64,000 nt of DNA from Plantactinospora soyae. Lineage in GTDB: Bacteria; Actinomycetota; Actinomycetes; Mycobacteriales; Micromonosporaceae. The notes beneath the pieces are model-generated. The model ran no database searches. It worked only from the letters and a program-made list of their open reading frames with translations, and was not told the DNA's origin. This document shows, piece by piece, positions 17,612 through 26,447 of this stretch. The stretch covers positions 2,790,001-2,854,000 of the forward strand of contig NZ_JADBEB010000001.1 of the NCBI RefSeq assembly GCF_014874095.1, read 5' to 3'. Within the stretch, counting starts at the first letter, position 1. Each line of letters starts with the position of its first letter. The translations under genes were made by a program, and so were the position numbers.

Positions 17612-18472
17612 GTGGGAAAAACGCCCGGTAGCGGCCGGCTGGTCCTGCTCGGTGCGCCGCTCGGCAACCCCGGCGACGCCTCGACCCGGCTGCGGGACAC
17701 CCTCGGCCAGGCCGATGTGGTGGCCGCCGAGGACACCCGCCGGCTCACTCGGCTGGCCCGCGATCTCGACGTCGTCATCCCCGGCCGGATCGTGTCGTAC
17801 TTCGAGGGGAACGAGGAACGGCGTACGCCGGATCTGGTCGCGGCCGTCCTCGACGGCGCGCTGGTCGCGCTGGTGACCGACGCCGGGATGCCGAGCGTCT
17901 CCGACCCCGGCTACCGGCTGGTCCGGGCCGCCCTCGACGCGGGCGTGCCGGTCACCGTGGCCCCGGGTCCGAGCGCGGTGACCACCGCGCTGGCCCTCTC
18001 CGGCCTGCCCACCGACCGGTTCTGCTTCGAGGGCTTCCTGCCCCGGACCGGCGGGCCGCGCCGGGCCCGGCTGCGGGCGCTCGCCGCCGAGGAGCGCACC
18101 CTGGTCTTCTTCGAGGCGCCGCACCGGGTGGCCAGCGCGCTGGCCGACCTGGCGGGGGCCTTCGGCGCCGACCGACCGGCGGCGCTCTGCCGCGAGCTGA
18201 CCAAGACCTACGAGGAGGTGCTCCGCCGCCCGCTCGGCGAGCTGGCGAGCTGGGCCGCGACCGGCGAGCCGCGCGGCGAGATCACTCTGGTGGTGGCGGG
18301 CGCCCCGGTGGTCGCGACCCCGCCGCCGGCCGACGCCGACCTGCGGGCCGCGGTGGCCGACCTGGAGGCCACGGGTACGTCCCGACGTGACGCGATCGCC
18401 GCCATCGCGACCGAGTACGGCCTGCGCCGCCGGGACGTCTACGCCGTAGTACATCCGCCCACGGCAGGTTGA
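17612..18472 (+). CDS. rsmI: 16S rRNA C1402 2'-O-methyltransferase
   Basis: Methylates the ribose of cytidine 1402 in 16S rRNA in the decoding centre. The 286-residue protein has the tetrapyrrole-methylase fold: LVLLGAPLGNPGDAS at the N-terminus, AAEDTRRLTRLA, ALVTDAGMPSVSDPGYRLV (SAM pocket), APGPSAVTTALALSG, FCFEGFLPR, and the C-terminal helical domain with SRRDAIAAIATEYGLRRRDVY. The start is GTG with AAGGAGT about 8 bases upstream. It is divergent from pmt. Confidence 0.95.
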   Translation: MGKTPGSGRLVLLGAPLGNPGDASTRLRDTLGQADVVAAEDTRRLTRLARDLDVVIPGRIVSYFEGNEERRTPDLVAAVLDGALVALVTDAGMPSVSDPGYRLVRAALDAGVPVTVAPGPSAVTTALALSGLPTDRFCFEGFLPRTGGPRRARLRALAAEERTLVFFEAPHRVASALADLAGAFGADRPAALCRELTKTYEEVLRRPLGELASWAATGEPRGEITLVVAGAPVVATPPPADADLRAAVADLEATGTSRRDAIAAIATEYGLRRRDVYAVVHPPTAG

Positions 18473-18558
18473 CCGGCGACGAAGCGTTCACGCTCAGCGG
18501 GAGTCGCGTCTGGCAGAAGTCGCGCTCGGCGGGGCGGTGTGTTCAGTAGGCGGTGTGT

Positions 18559-19722
18559 TCAGTAGGCGGCGGCGAGGAAGCCGACCGTGAGCAGCAGCGG
18601 CCCGGCCAGGCTGATCAGGGCCGCCGGACGGCGGTACCGCCGCTCGGACAGGCGCAGTGCTCCGGCGGCCCAACCGACCCCGGTGCTACAGAGCAGGATC
18701 ACCCCGAGTCCCAGCGACCACCGCAGGTGCAGTGGGCCGGTGCCCGCGCCGACGTACGCCTTCTGACTGTCCGCGCCGGTCATTCGGGCGGCCACCTGCG
18801 CGCTGGCCGTCCGGTGGCGCCCCTCGACACCGATCAGCCGGATGTCCCGGGCCTTGAACAGGCCGTCCGCCGCGGTGAACTCGCCCCGACAGTGCTGCCC
18901 GAGCCCACGACCGGTGCAACTCGCCACAGTCGCGGTACCCACGTCGCCGTGGCCGACGGCAAGCCACAGCGGTTCCGCGCTGACCCAGGCGAAGAAGCTG
19001 GCGAGCAGGGAGAAGAGGATCACACCGGCGAGCCCGTACACCGGGTCCCGCTGCGGTTTCGGCGGCCTGGGCGGGCGGGGCAGAGCGGCTTCGGCGGCCG
19101 GCTTCTTCGGCCGGCCGTACCAGGTCCTGGGTGTGGGGGCCACCGGTGTCCCGTCCCAGTGGACCTCCTCGATCGGCAGCCAGAAGTCCTCGCCGTCGTC
19201 GTCGGTGGTCGGGTCAGATCCGGGCCGAGCCGCCGGCATCGACGTGGTGGGCCCGTCCCAGCCCGCGAAATCCTCCGCTGCGCTGAGCCGGGGTGCCCGT
19301 TGGGGGAGCATCGTCAGCGGTGCGCCGGTGGTCGCCTCGATGCCGGACGGTCCCGGGACCGTGCCCGGGGCGCTGACCCACGGCGAGCCGACCATCGGCG
19401 AGGCCCCGCCGAACGGTCCGACCGGCGACGGCTCGTACCCGGTCGCCCGCTGGGCCGCCCCTCGCTGTGCGGGCGCCGGCACCGCGACCGGCCCGGCGTC
19501 GTCCGCGCCCGATACCTCGGCGGCTGCCGCCGGTACGTCGCTGGCCGAACCCGGTACGTCGGCGGCCGGCGGTTCGGCCCGGCCCGGTGTCGGCACCTGG
19601 GTCGACGGCGGCGTACCGCCGTGCGTCCGGGTCTCGCCGGGCGCGGCGGGATCGGCCTCGGGAGGCTGCGTTTCCGCTGGTTGCTGCCCACCTGAGCTGC
19701 CCGTCACCGGTCCATTGGACAA
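18559..19722 (-). CDS. Pro-rich membrane protein, function unknown
   Basis: Protein of 387 residues. The first about 220 are Pro/Ala/Gly-rich and disordered with no membrane segment. Then come a helix at VYGLAGVILFSLLASFFAWV, a polar domain of about 90 residues with two Cys (SCTGRGLGQHC) and two more helices (LGLGVILLCSTGVGWAAGAL and LISLAGPLLLTVGFLAAAY). The Cys pair in the outer loop may form a disulfide. No family recognised. It is divergent from metG, an arrangement I cannot link to a function. Confidence 0.75.
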   Translation of the reverse strand: MSNGPVTGSSGGQQPAETQPPEADPAAPGETRTHGGTPPSTQVPTPGRAEPPAADVPGSASDVPAAAAEVSGADDAGPVAVPAPAQRGAAQRATGYEPSPVGPFGGASPMVGSPWVSAPGTVPGPSGIEATTGAPLTMLPQRAPRLSAAEDFAGWDGPTTSMPAARPGSDPTTDDDGEDFWLPIEEVHWDGTPVAPTPRTWYGRPKKPAAEAALPRPPRPPKPQRDPVYGLAGVILFSLLASFFAWVSAEPLWLAVGHGDVGTATVASCTGRGLGQHCRGEFTAADGLFKARDIRLIGVEGRHRTASAQVAARMTGADSQKAYVGAGTGPLHLRWSLGLGVILLCSTGVGWAAGALRLSERRYRRPAALISLAGPLLLTVGFLAAAY

Positions 19723-19928
19723 CGGAGGGCCGGCTCGGGAAGGCAGCCTGGCGCGCGTGTCGGCGGTAAAACAGTCGGATATTGGCAGATGAGAGCGGAT
19801 CTTTCCGATTTAATAGGTCGCCTTTCCGGCATTGACGTACGCCGCGTCGCTTTTCGGTGCCGGTCCATCCGGCGTCCGCCCGGGGCCGCGAGCAGGGCAT
19901 TGGTTCGTGGTTGCCCCGCCCCGGTCAC

Positions 19929-19934
19929 TAGGCT
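19929..19934 (+). promoter_or_regulatory. -10 box of metG, leaderless start
   Basis: TAGGCT ends 8 bases before the metG ATG (19943), and no Shine-Dalgarno sequence lies between them. Transcription would start at or within a base or two of the start codon. The same arrangement recurs before rsmA, the ABC-F gene, nat and the CorC-like gene. Confidence 0.6.
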
Positions 19935-19942
19935 TGGTTTTC

Positions 19943-21754
19943 ATGAGTCACGTTCTCGCGGCGGTCGCCTGGCCATACGCCAACGGCCCACGCCATATCG
20001 GCCACGTCTCCGGCTTCGGAGTTCCCTCCGACGTGTTCAGCCGGTACATGCGGATGGCCGGTCACGACGTGCTCATGGTCTCCGGCACCGACGAGCACGG
20101 AACGCCGATCCAGGTGCAGGCCGACAAGGAGGGGGTCACCCCTCGTGAGCTGGCCGACCGCTACAACCGGGTGATCGTCGAGGACCTGCACGGGCTGGGC
20201 CTCTCCTACGACCTGTTCACCCGGACCACCACCGGCAACCACTACGCCGTGGTGCAGGAGCTTTTCGAGACGCTGCACCGCAACGGCTACATCGTGCCCA
20301 AGGTGACGATGGGGGCGATCTCCCCGTCCACCGGCCGTACGCTGCCGGACCGCTACATCGAGGGCACCTGCCCGATCTGCGGGTACGAGCACGCCCGGGG
20401 CGACCAGTGCGACAACTGCGGCAACCAACTCGACCCGATCGACCTGGTCAACCCCCGCTCGAAGATCAACGGTGAGACGCCGAAGTTCGTCGAGACCGAG
20501 CACTTCTTCCTCGACCTGCCGGCCTTCGCCCAGGCGCTCGGCAAGTGGCTGGACGGCCGGGAGGGCTGGCGGCCGAACGTACTCCGGTTCTCGAAGAACC
20601 TCCTCGACGACCTCCAGCCCCGGGCGATCACCCGGGACCTGGAATGGGGCGTACCGATTCCATTGGAGGGTTGGCGCGATCGCGGCGACAAGCGGATCTA
20701 CGTCTGGTTCGACGCGGTCATCGGCTACCTCTCGGCCTCCATCGAGTGGGCCAGGCGCTCCGGCGACCCCGAGGCCTGGCGACGCTGGTGGTCGGCGGAC
20801 GCGGAGGGGAAGGACGCCCGTGGTTACTACTTCATGGGCAAGGACAACATCGTCTTCCACTCGGTGATCTGGCCGGCGCTGCTGCTCGGCTACGACGGCG
20901 AGGGGGACCGGGCCGGCGAGCCCGGCGATCTGGGCCGGCTGAACCTGCCGACCGAGGTGGTCTCCAGTGAGTTCCTGACCATGGAGGGGAAGAAGTTCTC
21001 CTCGTCCCGCCAGATCGTGATCTACGTACGCGACTTCCTGGCCCGGTACGACGCCGACGCGCTCCGCTACTTCATCGCGGTCGCCGGGCCGGAGAGCCAG
21101 GACACCGACTTCACCTGGGCGGAGTTCCTGCGCCGCAACAACGACGAACTGGTCGCCGGCTGGGGCAACCTGGTCAACCGGTCGATCTCGATGGCGGCGA
21201 AGAACTTCGGCGCCATCCCGCCGATCGACCCGGCCGGGCTCACCGCGGCGGACGAGGCGCTGCTCGCCACCGCGCGGACCGGGTTCACGACGGTCGGCCA
21301 GCTGATCGAGCGGCACCGGCAGAAGCAGGCGATCGGCGAGGCGATGCGCGTGGTAGGTGAGGCGAACAAGTACCTCTCCGAGCAGGCGCCCTGGAAGCTG
21401 AAGGCCGAGTCGGACAAGCCCCGGATGGGCACCATCCTGCACGTCGCACTCCAGGTGGTCAGCGATGCCAACACGCTGCTCACCCCGTTCCTGCCGCACT
21501 CCGCGCAGCAGGTGCACGAACTGCTGGGCGGCACCGGCGTACACGCGCCGATGCCGTCGATCGTGCCGGTCGACGATCTCGACGGCGGGCCGTCGTACCC
21601 GGTGTTGACCGGCGACTACACGGTCGGGGCGAAGTGGAAGTCGGTACCGGTCGAGGCGGGGCGGGCACTGGCCACCCCGAAGCCGGTCTTCCGCAAGCTC
21701 GATCCGTCGATCGTGGACGAGGAACTCGCCCGGCTGGGCCAGCCCGGCGGGTAG
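19943..21754 (+). CDS. metG: Methionyl-tRNA synthetase
   Basis: Charges tRNA-Met in the cytoplasm. The 603-residue protein has the class I signatures: [11 protein letters not shown] (HIGH motif, residues about 12-22), GTDEHGTPI, a four-Cys zinc knuckle CPICG...CDNCG in the connective domain, [13 protein letters not shown], and EGKKFSSS as the KMSKS loop. The C-terminal anticodon-binding helices are present and there is no extra tRNA-binding appendix. ATG 19943 ([15 protein letters not shown]) fits the family N-terminus; it is probably translated from a leaderless mRNA. Confidence 0.96.
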   Translation: MSHVLAAVAWPYANGPRHIGHVSGFGVPSDVFSRYMRMAGHDVLMVSGTDEHGTPIQVQADKEGVTPRELADRYNRVIVEDLHGLGLSYDLFTRTTTGNHYAVVQELFETLHRNGYIVPKVTMGAISPSTGRTLPDRYIEGTCPICGYEHARGDQCDNCGNQLDPIDLVNPRSKINGETPKFVETEHFFLDLPAFAQALGKWLDGREGWRPNVLRFSKNLLDDLQPRAITRDLEWGVPIPLEGWRDRGDKRIYVWFDAVIGYLSASIEWARRSGDPEAWRRWWSADAEGKDARGYYFMGKDNIVFHSVIWPALLLGYDGEGDRAGEPGDLGRLNLPTEVVSSEFLTMEGKKFSSSRQIVIYVRDFLARYDADALRYFIAVAGPESQDTDFTWAEFLRRNNDELVAGWGNLVNRSISMAAKNFGAIPPIDPAGLTAADEALLATARTGFTTVGQLIERHRQKQAIGEAMRVVGEANKYLSEQAPWKLKAESDKPRMGTILHVALQVVSDANTLLTPFLPHSAQQVHELLGGTGVHAPMPSIVPVDDLDGGPSYPVLTGDYTVGAKWKSVPVEAGRALATPKPVFRKLDPSIVDEELARLGQPGG

Positions 21755-21807
21755 GGCCCGTCGGGAAACCGGCGACATCGGCCCGGGGCGTGCTGGCCGA
21801 TCCGTTC

Positions 21808-23136
21808 TCAGAGCGCGTACGGGACGTCGAGCACCTGATCCTCGGTGACCTCGACGGCAGGTGCCCAGGACTCGTAGACACCGCGTTCGTAGCACTGGGC
21901 ACCGAGCGCCGCGACGTTGTCCGGGTCGGGTTGGCAGAGCCGGACCCGCAGCCAGCCGCCCTCCTCGCGGAGCACCAGGCACCGGGTGTCGCGCCAGTGG
22001 ACGTACCTGGCCCGGCGGGTGAGCGTCTCCACCGGATAGCGGGCCGCCCGGGTCATCGCCAGCACCCGGAACTCGCCGGGCGGGTCGGCGACCGCCTCGT
22101 GCTCCTGTCCCCGGTAACCGCCGATCAGCAGGGTGGACCGGATCGCGTCGCTGGTCGAGACGTACTCCTGGTCGGGCGATACGCCGGGCACCGTGGCGAG
22201 CAGGTGCCGCCAGCGCGGGCCGGCCATCCGCAGCCAGCCGCGCTGCTCCGGCTGGTACGTGTAGAGCACCACCTCGTCCCCGTCCGAGGTGTGCGCCAGC
22301 AGGGCGGCGTTCGCCGGCAGCGGCAGGTCGGCGAAGTCCCGGGTGACGAACTCCGGGATGAGGTGCCGCCCACTCGGGGTGAACCCGGTGCCGAGTACCG
22401 GCGGCCCGACCCGGTCGTGCGGCGGCATCGACATCAGCCCCTGGTACTCGGCGGCCAGCGGTGCCACGTAGTCGACCGGGTCGATCGCCCGCCAGCGCAG
22501 CAGGTACGCGACCTCGGGCACCGCCCGTCCCGCGTCGGAGTCGGTACGCAGCAGCATCTGGTCGGCCGGCATCCGCAGGTGGGCCACGTCGTACTCGCGG
22601 TAGCAGAAGCCGTACGGCAGCCAGCCACGGAGCAGGAACCCGGCGAACTGCTGGGCGGAGAGGGCCTTGACCATCTGGCTGCCCCGCCGCACGGTCGCCG
22701 ACTCGCGTACCGAGACCAGCACCGGATCCTCGGCGGCGCCCGGGCTCTGGCTGAGGCCGTGGATGTCCGACCAGCCCCAGACCCGGTGCAGCGGCGCCGT
22801 CAGCGGCGTGTCCGGAGTACCGCGCCCGTTCGCCGGGTCGCCCGTACCGGCACCGCTGCTCACCGGCCGGACGTCGGGCAGTACGCCGACCTCGCTGGCG
22901 TGGGCGTACCGGTGGAACGGGTAGCGCGCGTCCGGGCGTCGGTCCCGCTCGAACCCCGGCGCGGAATCGGTGCTGAACAACTCGTACGCGGCGCCCCGGG
23001 CGAGTTCGTCGGCCGGGTGCACCGCACCGCCGTACCGGACCCGCAGCCCGGTCGGCGTCTCGGGGACCGCGCTGGCCGGCGGAGACACGCTCACCGCGCC
23101 GACGCTAAGACCGGTCAGCACCGGCCCGGTGAACAT
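21808..23136 (-). CDS. Hypothetical actinobacterial protein
   Basis: Protein of at least 442 residues that I cannot assign. It is mixed alpha/beta with recurring beta segments (EVVLYTYQPEQRGWLRM, RSTLLIGGYRGQE, CLVLREEGGWLRVRLC) and few Lys residues. It has no clear signal peptide or membrane helix. The first in-frame ATG is at 23136, but coding-looking sequence continues upstream in the same frame (QFALGGARPTPVGNP precedes it) without a start codon and runs into tandem repeats at 23283-23403. A repeat-driven frame change may therefore have cut the true N-terminus. Confidence 0.7.
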   Translation of the reverse strand: MFTGPVLTGLSVGAVSVSPPASAVPETPTGLRVRYGGAVHPADELARGAAYELFSTDSAPGFERDRRPDARYPFHRYAHASEVGVLPDVRPVSSGAGTGDPANGRGTPDTPLTAPLHRVWGWSDIHGLSQSPGAAEDPVLVSVRESATVRRGSQMVKALSAQQFAGFLLRGWLPYGFCYREYDVAHLRMPADQMLLRTDSDAGRAVPEVAYLLRWRAIDPVDYVAPLAAEYQGLMSMPPHDRVGPPVLGTGFTPSGRHLIPEFVTRDFADLPLPANAALLAHTSDGDEVVLYTYQPEQRGWLRMAGPRWRHLLATVPGVSPDQEYVSTSDAIRSTLLIGGYRGQEHEAVADPPGEFRVLAMTRAARYPVETLTRRARYVHWRDTRCLVLREEGGWLRVRLCQPDPDNVAALGAQCYERGVYESWAPAVEVTEDQVLDVPYAL

Positions 23137-23282
23137 CGGGTTACCGACCGGGGTTGGCCGGGCCCCGCCGAGCGCGAACTGACGGTTCGGCTGGCCGCCC
23201 GGCGCCGGTTCGGCCCCCGCATCCGCCGGTTCGGCCGATCCGATCGCCCGCCCCGCAGGACGCCCTGGTCCAGACTCCCCGC

Positions 23283-23403
23283 CCCGCCGACTGACTCCGC
23301 CCCGCCGACTGACTCCGGCCCGCCGACCGACTCCGGCCCGCTGGCGGCGACCTCCGGCCCGCTGGCGGCGACCTCCGGCCCGCTGGCGGCGACCTCCGGC
23401 CCG
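23283..23403. repeat. 18-bp x3 and 21-bp x3 tandem repeats
   Basis: Three near-identical 18-bp units CCCGCCGACTGACTCCGC (starts 23283, 23301, 23319) are followed by four bases and then three perfect 21-bp units (starts 23341, 23362, 23383) beginning CTGGCGGCGACCTCC. The array lies between the first ATG of the leftward unknown gene and the divergent tatD gene. One minus-strand frame reads GPEVAAS repeats after a possible start at 23486, but in a frame different from the downstream gene. Confidence 0.85.
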
Positions 23404-23473
23404 AGCCGGTCCACCAGGCCCATCTGGTACGCCCGAGCCCGCTTCGCCGGACCGATATGTGATGCTGGCGGCG

Positions 23474-24364
23474 ATGAGTGAGCCAACCGAGAGCCGCCGT
23501 CAGCGGGCCGCCCGCCGGGCGGGGGAGTTTCCGCCAGCGCCGGAGCGACTGCCCGCGCCGGTGGTCGACAGTCACACCCACCTGGACATCACCGTCGCCG
23601 AGGCCGGCACGCCGCCGGGGGACGGACGGTCGGAGGATCCGGTGGTGGCGGCGGTCGAGGTGGCCGCCGAGGTCGGAGTCGACCGGTTGGTGCAGGTCGG
23701 GGTCGACGTGGCCTCGTCGCGCTGGGGCGCCGAGCTGGCCCGGCGGCAGCCGGCGGTGGTGGCCACGGTGGCGCTGCACCCGAACGAGGCGCCCCGGCTG
23801 GCCGATCTCGACGAGGCGCTGCGGGAGATCGAGTCGCTCGCCGCCGAGGACCGGGTACGCGGCATCGGTGAGACCGGGATGGACTTCTTCCGGACCGGGG
23901 ACGACGGTCGGGCGGCCCAGGAGGTCAGCTTCCGGGCCCACGTCGCGATCGCGAAGCGGTACGCCAAGCCGCTGGTCATCCACGACCGGGACGCGCACGC
24001 CGACGTGCTGCGGATCCTGGACTCCGAGGGCGCGCCGGAGACCGTGGTGCTGCACTGCTTCTCCGGCGACGCCGAGTTCGCCGCCGAGTGTGTCCGGCGC
24101 GGCTACGTGTTGAGCTTCGCCGGAACCGTCACCTTCGGCAACGCCGCCGGACTGCGCGAGGCGGCCCGGGTTACCCCGCTCGACCAGATCCTGGTGGAGA
24201 CCGACGCGCCGTACCTGACTCCGATGCCGCACCGGGGCCGGCCGAACGCGTCGTACCTGATTCCGCTGACGGTCCGGTCGCTGGCCGAGACCACCGGCGC
24301 CGACCTCGGCGACCTCTGCGCGGCGATCTCGGCGAACGGGGAGCGGATCTTCGGCCCCTGGTGA
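23474..24364 (+). CDS. tatD: TatD-family metal-dependent hydrolase/DNase
   Basis: Mg-dependent TIM-barrel hydrolase, 296 residues from ATG 23474; relatives are 3'-5' exonucleases. Metal ligands visible are SHTHLD (HxH), [10 protein letters not shown] (Glu), [11 protein letters not shown] (His), VLHCFSGD (His) and ETDAPYLTP (Asp). A 25-residue Arg-rich lead precedes the barrel. It is the first of the tatD-rsmA-ispE series, which is conserved in actinobacteria; an rpf gene, often placed between tatD and rsmA, is missing here. Confidence 0.93.
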   Translation: MSEPTESRRQRAARRAGEFPPAPERLPAPVVDSHTHLDITVAEAGTPPGDGRSEDPVVAAVEVAAEVGVDRLVQVGVDVASSRWGAELARRQPAVVATVALHPNEAPRLADLDEALREIESLAAEDRVRGIGETGMDFFRTGDDGRAAQEVSFRAHVAIAKRYAKPLVIHDRDAHADVLRILDSEGAPETVVLHCFSGDAEFAAECVRRGYVLSFAGTVTFGNAAGLREAARVTPLDQILVETDAPYLTPMPHRGRPNASYLIPLTVRSLAETTGADLGDLCAAISANGERIFGPW

Positions 24365-24444
24365 CCGCCCGCCTCCGGGGACCCGCCCCGTCCCAGGGCC
24401 GGGCGGCGCTGGAGCCGGTGAGGTGGGCCGTACGCTGTCTCAGC

Positions 24445-25320
24445 ATGGCCGCAGACCTGCTCGGCCCGGCGGAGATCCGGGAACTCGCCGCCCGGCTGGG
24501 CGTCGCGCCGACCAAGCGGCTCGGCCAGAACTTCGTACACGATCCCAACACGGTGCGCCGGATCGCCGCCGCCGCCGGGCTGAGCACGGCGGACGTCGCC
24601 CTGGAGGTCGGCCCGGGGCTGGGCTCGCTCACCCTCGGCCTGCTGGCGGTCGCCGGGCATGTGCACGCCGTCGAGATCGATCCGGTGCTGGCCGGGGCCC
24701 TGCCGGAGACGGTCACCCGGCACGCCGGGGCGCCGGCTGCCGAGCGGTTGACCGTGCACCTGGCCGACGCGCTGCGGATCACCGCCGACGACCTGGGCGA
24801 CCCGGCCCCGACCGCACTGGTCGCGAACCTGCCGTACAACGTCGCGGTGCCGGTGGTGCTGCACCTGCTCGCCGAGCTGCCGAGCCTGCGCCAGGGACTG
24901 GTGATGGTGCAGAAGGAGGTGGCCGACCGCCTCGTCGCCGGCCCCGGCTCCCGGACGTACGGCATCCCGTCGGTGAAACTCGCCTGGTACGCGGACGCGC
25001 GGAGCGCCGGTCGGGTACCACCGAACGTGTTCTGGCCGGTACCGAACGTCGACTCCGGTCTGGTCGCCTTCACCCGGCGGGAGCCGCCCCGGACCGACGT
25101 ACCCCGCAAGCGGGTGTTCGCGGTGGTCGACGCGGCGTTCGCGCAGCGCCGCAAGACCCTGCGGGCCGCCCTGGCCGGCTGGGCCGGTGGCCCGGACCGG
25201 GCCGCCGAGGCGCTGGTCGCGGCCGGTGTCGATCCGGGTGCCCGGGGCGAGTCGCTGACCGTCGGGCAGTTCGCCGCGATCGCCGCGTCGGCCCCGGTGA
25301 CCGCATCGACCGCCGAGTAG
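24445..25320 (+). CDS. rsmA: 16S rRNA A1518/A1519 dimethyltransferase
   Basis: KsgA-type enzyme that dimethylates two adjacent adenosines at the 3' end of 16S rRNA during 30S assembly; 291 residues. Motifs in order: [35 protein letters not shown] (motif I), AVEIDP (acidic tip), [17 protein letters not shown] (motif IV, NLPY), [13 protein letters not shown] and a C-terminal helical domain. ATG 24445 has no ribosome site; TACGCT at 24431-24436 ends 8 bases upstream, pointing to a leaderless mRNA. Confidence 0.95.
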   Translation: MAADLLGPAEIRELAARLGVAPTKRLGQNFVHDPNTVRRIAAAAGLSTADVALEVGPGLGSLTLGLLAVAGHVHAVEIDPVLAGALPETVTRHAGAPAAERLTVHLADALRITADDLGDPAPTALVANLPYNVAVPVVLHLLAELPSLRQGLVMVQKEVADRLVAGPGSRTYGIPSVKLAWYADARSAGRVPPNVFWPVPNVDSGLVAFTRREPPRTDVPRKRVFAVVDAAFAQRRKTLRAALAGWAGGPDRAAEALVAAGVDPGARGESLTVGQFAAIAASAPVTASTAE

Positions 25321-25352
25321 GCTGACCGCGTGTGTGGCAGGAGGTGTCCGAG

Positions 25353-25472
25353 GTGACGGCGCAGCCCGTCGATTCCGCGTCCCGGCGGCCGTGGTCACCC
25401 GACCCGCTCCGACAGCTGGTGCTGGCGAAGCCGTTCGAGGTCCGACTCCGCGTTCGGGACGTCGCTCCGTGA
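25353..25472 (+). CDS. 39-codon gene coupled to ispE (candidate)
   Basis: A short frame from GTG 25353 to TGA 25472 encodes about 39 residues beginning MTAQPVDSASRRPW and ending RLRVRDVAP, with a central PDPLRQLVLAKPFEV. AGGAGG at 25339-25344 lies 8 bases upstream, one of the best ribosome sites in the window. The stop overlaps the ispE start as GTGA (25469-25472), the layout of translational coupling. No family recognised. It could be a real small protein, or only a translated leader that helps ispE initiation. GTG 25344 is an alternative start. Confidence 0.5.
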   Translation: MTAQPVDSASRRPWSPDPLRQLVLAKPFEVRLRVRDVAP

Positions 25473-26425
25473 CCGAGGCGTGGCGACCGGACGACGACGA
25501 GGACCGTCCGCGCCGGGGCCTGCCGGGCCCGGTGAAGGTCCGGGTGCCGGCGAAGGTGAACCTCCATCTCGGGGTCGGGCCGCTGCGTCCGGACGGCTTC
25601 CACGAGCTGAACACCGTCTACCAGGCGATCTCGATCCACGACGAGTTGACCGCCCGGCGCGGCGACACCCTGACCCTGACCATGGAGGGTGAGGGCACCG
25701 GCGAACTGGCGCTGGACGAGTCCAACCTGGTGATCCGGGCGGCGCGGGCGCTCGCCGAGCACACCGGGATGCCGGCGCACGCCCGGCTGCACCTGCGCAA
25801 GCAGATCCCGCTCGCCGGCGGCCTGGCCGGCGGCAGCGCCGACGCCGCCGCCGCGCTCGTCGCCTGCGACGCGCTCTGGGGGACCGAGCTGTCCCGGGAC
25901 GAGCTTGCCGGGATCGCCGCCGGGCTCGGCTCCGACGTCCCCTTCCTGGTGTACGGCGGTACCGCGCTCGGCACCGGGCACGGCGAGACGATCAGCCCGA
26001 TCCTGGCCCGTCCAGTCACCTGGCACTGGGTGGTGGCGATCGCCGACAGTGGTCTCTCCACCCCGGCCGCCTACCGGGAGCTGGACCGGCTCCGGGCCGA
26101 GTACGCGGCCCCACCGCCGCTGCGCAGCGCCGACGCCCTGCTCGCCGCGCTGCGTGGCCGGGACCCGGCGCGGCTCGGCCGGGCGCTCGGCAACGATCTG
26201 CAGGCCGCCGCGCTGACGTTGCGCCCGGCGTTGGCGGAGACGCTGAAGGCCGGCGAGGCGGCAGGTGCGCTCGCCGGCATCGTCTCCGGCTCCGGGCCGA
26301 CCTGCGTCTTCCTGGCCACCGACGCGACCCAGGCGGAGGGGATCGCGACCGAGTTGCGGGCGTCCGGACTGTGTCGGACGGCACGTACCGCGTACGGGCC
26401 GGTCCCCGGCGCCAGGGTCTGCTGA
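25469..26425 (+). CDS. ispE: CDP-methylerythritol kinase
   Basis: GHMP kinase of the MEP isoprenoid pathway; phosphorylates 4-diphosphocytidyl-2-C-methyl-D-erythritol. The 318-residue protein shows VRVPAKVNLHLGVGPLRPDGFHEL (substrate loop), IPLAGGLAGGSADAAAALV (GHMP glycine loop), LGSDVPFLVYGGTALGTG and GIVSGSGPTCVFL. The start GTG 25469 overlaps the stop of a 39-codon frame by GTGA. The upstream frame beginning at 25334 is not supported. Confidence 0.94.
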   Translation: MTEAWRPDDDEDRPRRGLPGPVKVRVPAKVNLHLGVGPLRPDGFHELNTVYQAISIHDELTARRGDTLTLTMEGEGTGELALDESNLVIRAARALAEHTGMPAHARLHLRKQIPLAGGLAGGSADAAAALVACDALWGTELSRDELAGIAAGLGSDVPFLVYGGTALGTGHGETISPILARPVTWHWVVAIADSGLSTPAAYRELDRLRAEYAAPPPLRSADALLAALRGRDPARLGRALGNDLQAAALTLRPALAETLKAGEAAGALAGIVSGSGPTCVFLATDATQAEGIATELRASGLCRTARTAYGPVPGARVC

Positions 26426-26447
26426 TCCCCTGACTACGGTGGCGAGC

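Noticed and set aside
19928-21982. 684-codon minus-strand frame opposite metG
   Set aside because: Antisense shadow of metG, which has all synthetase motifs.
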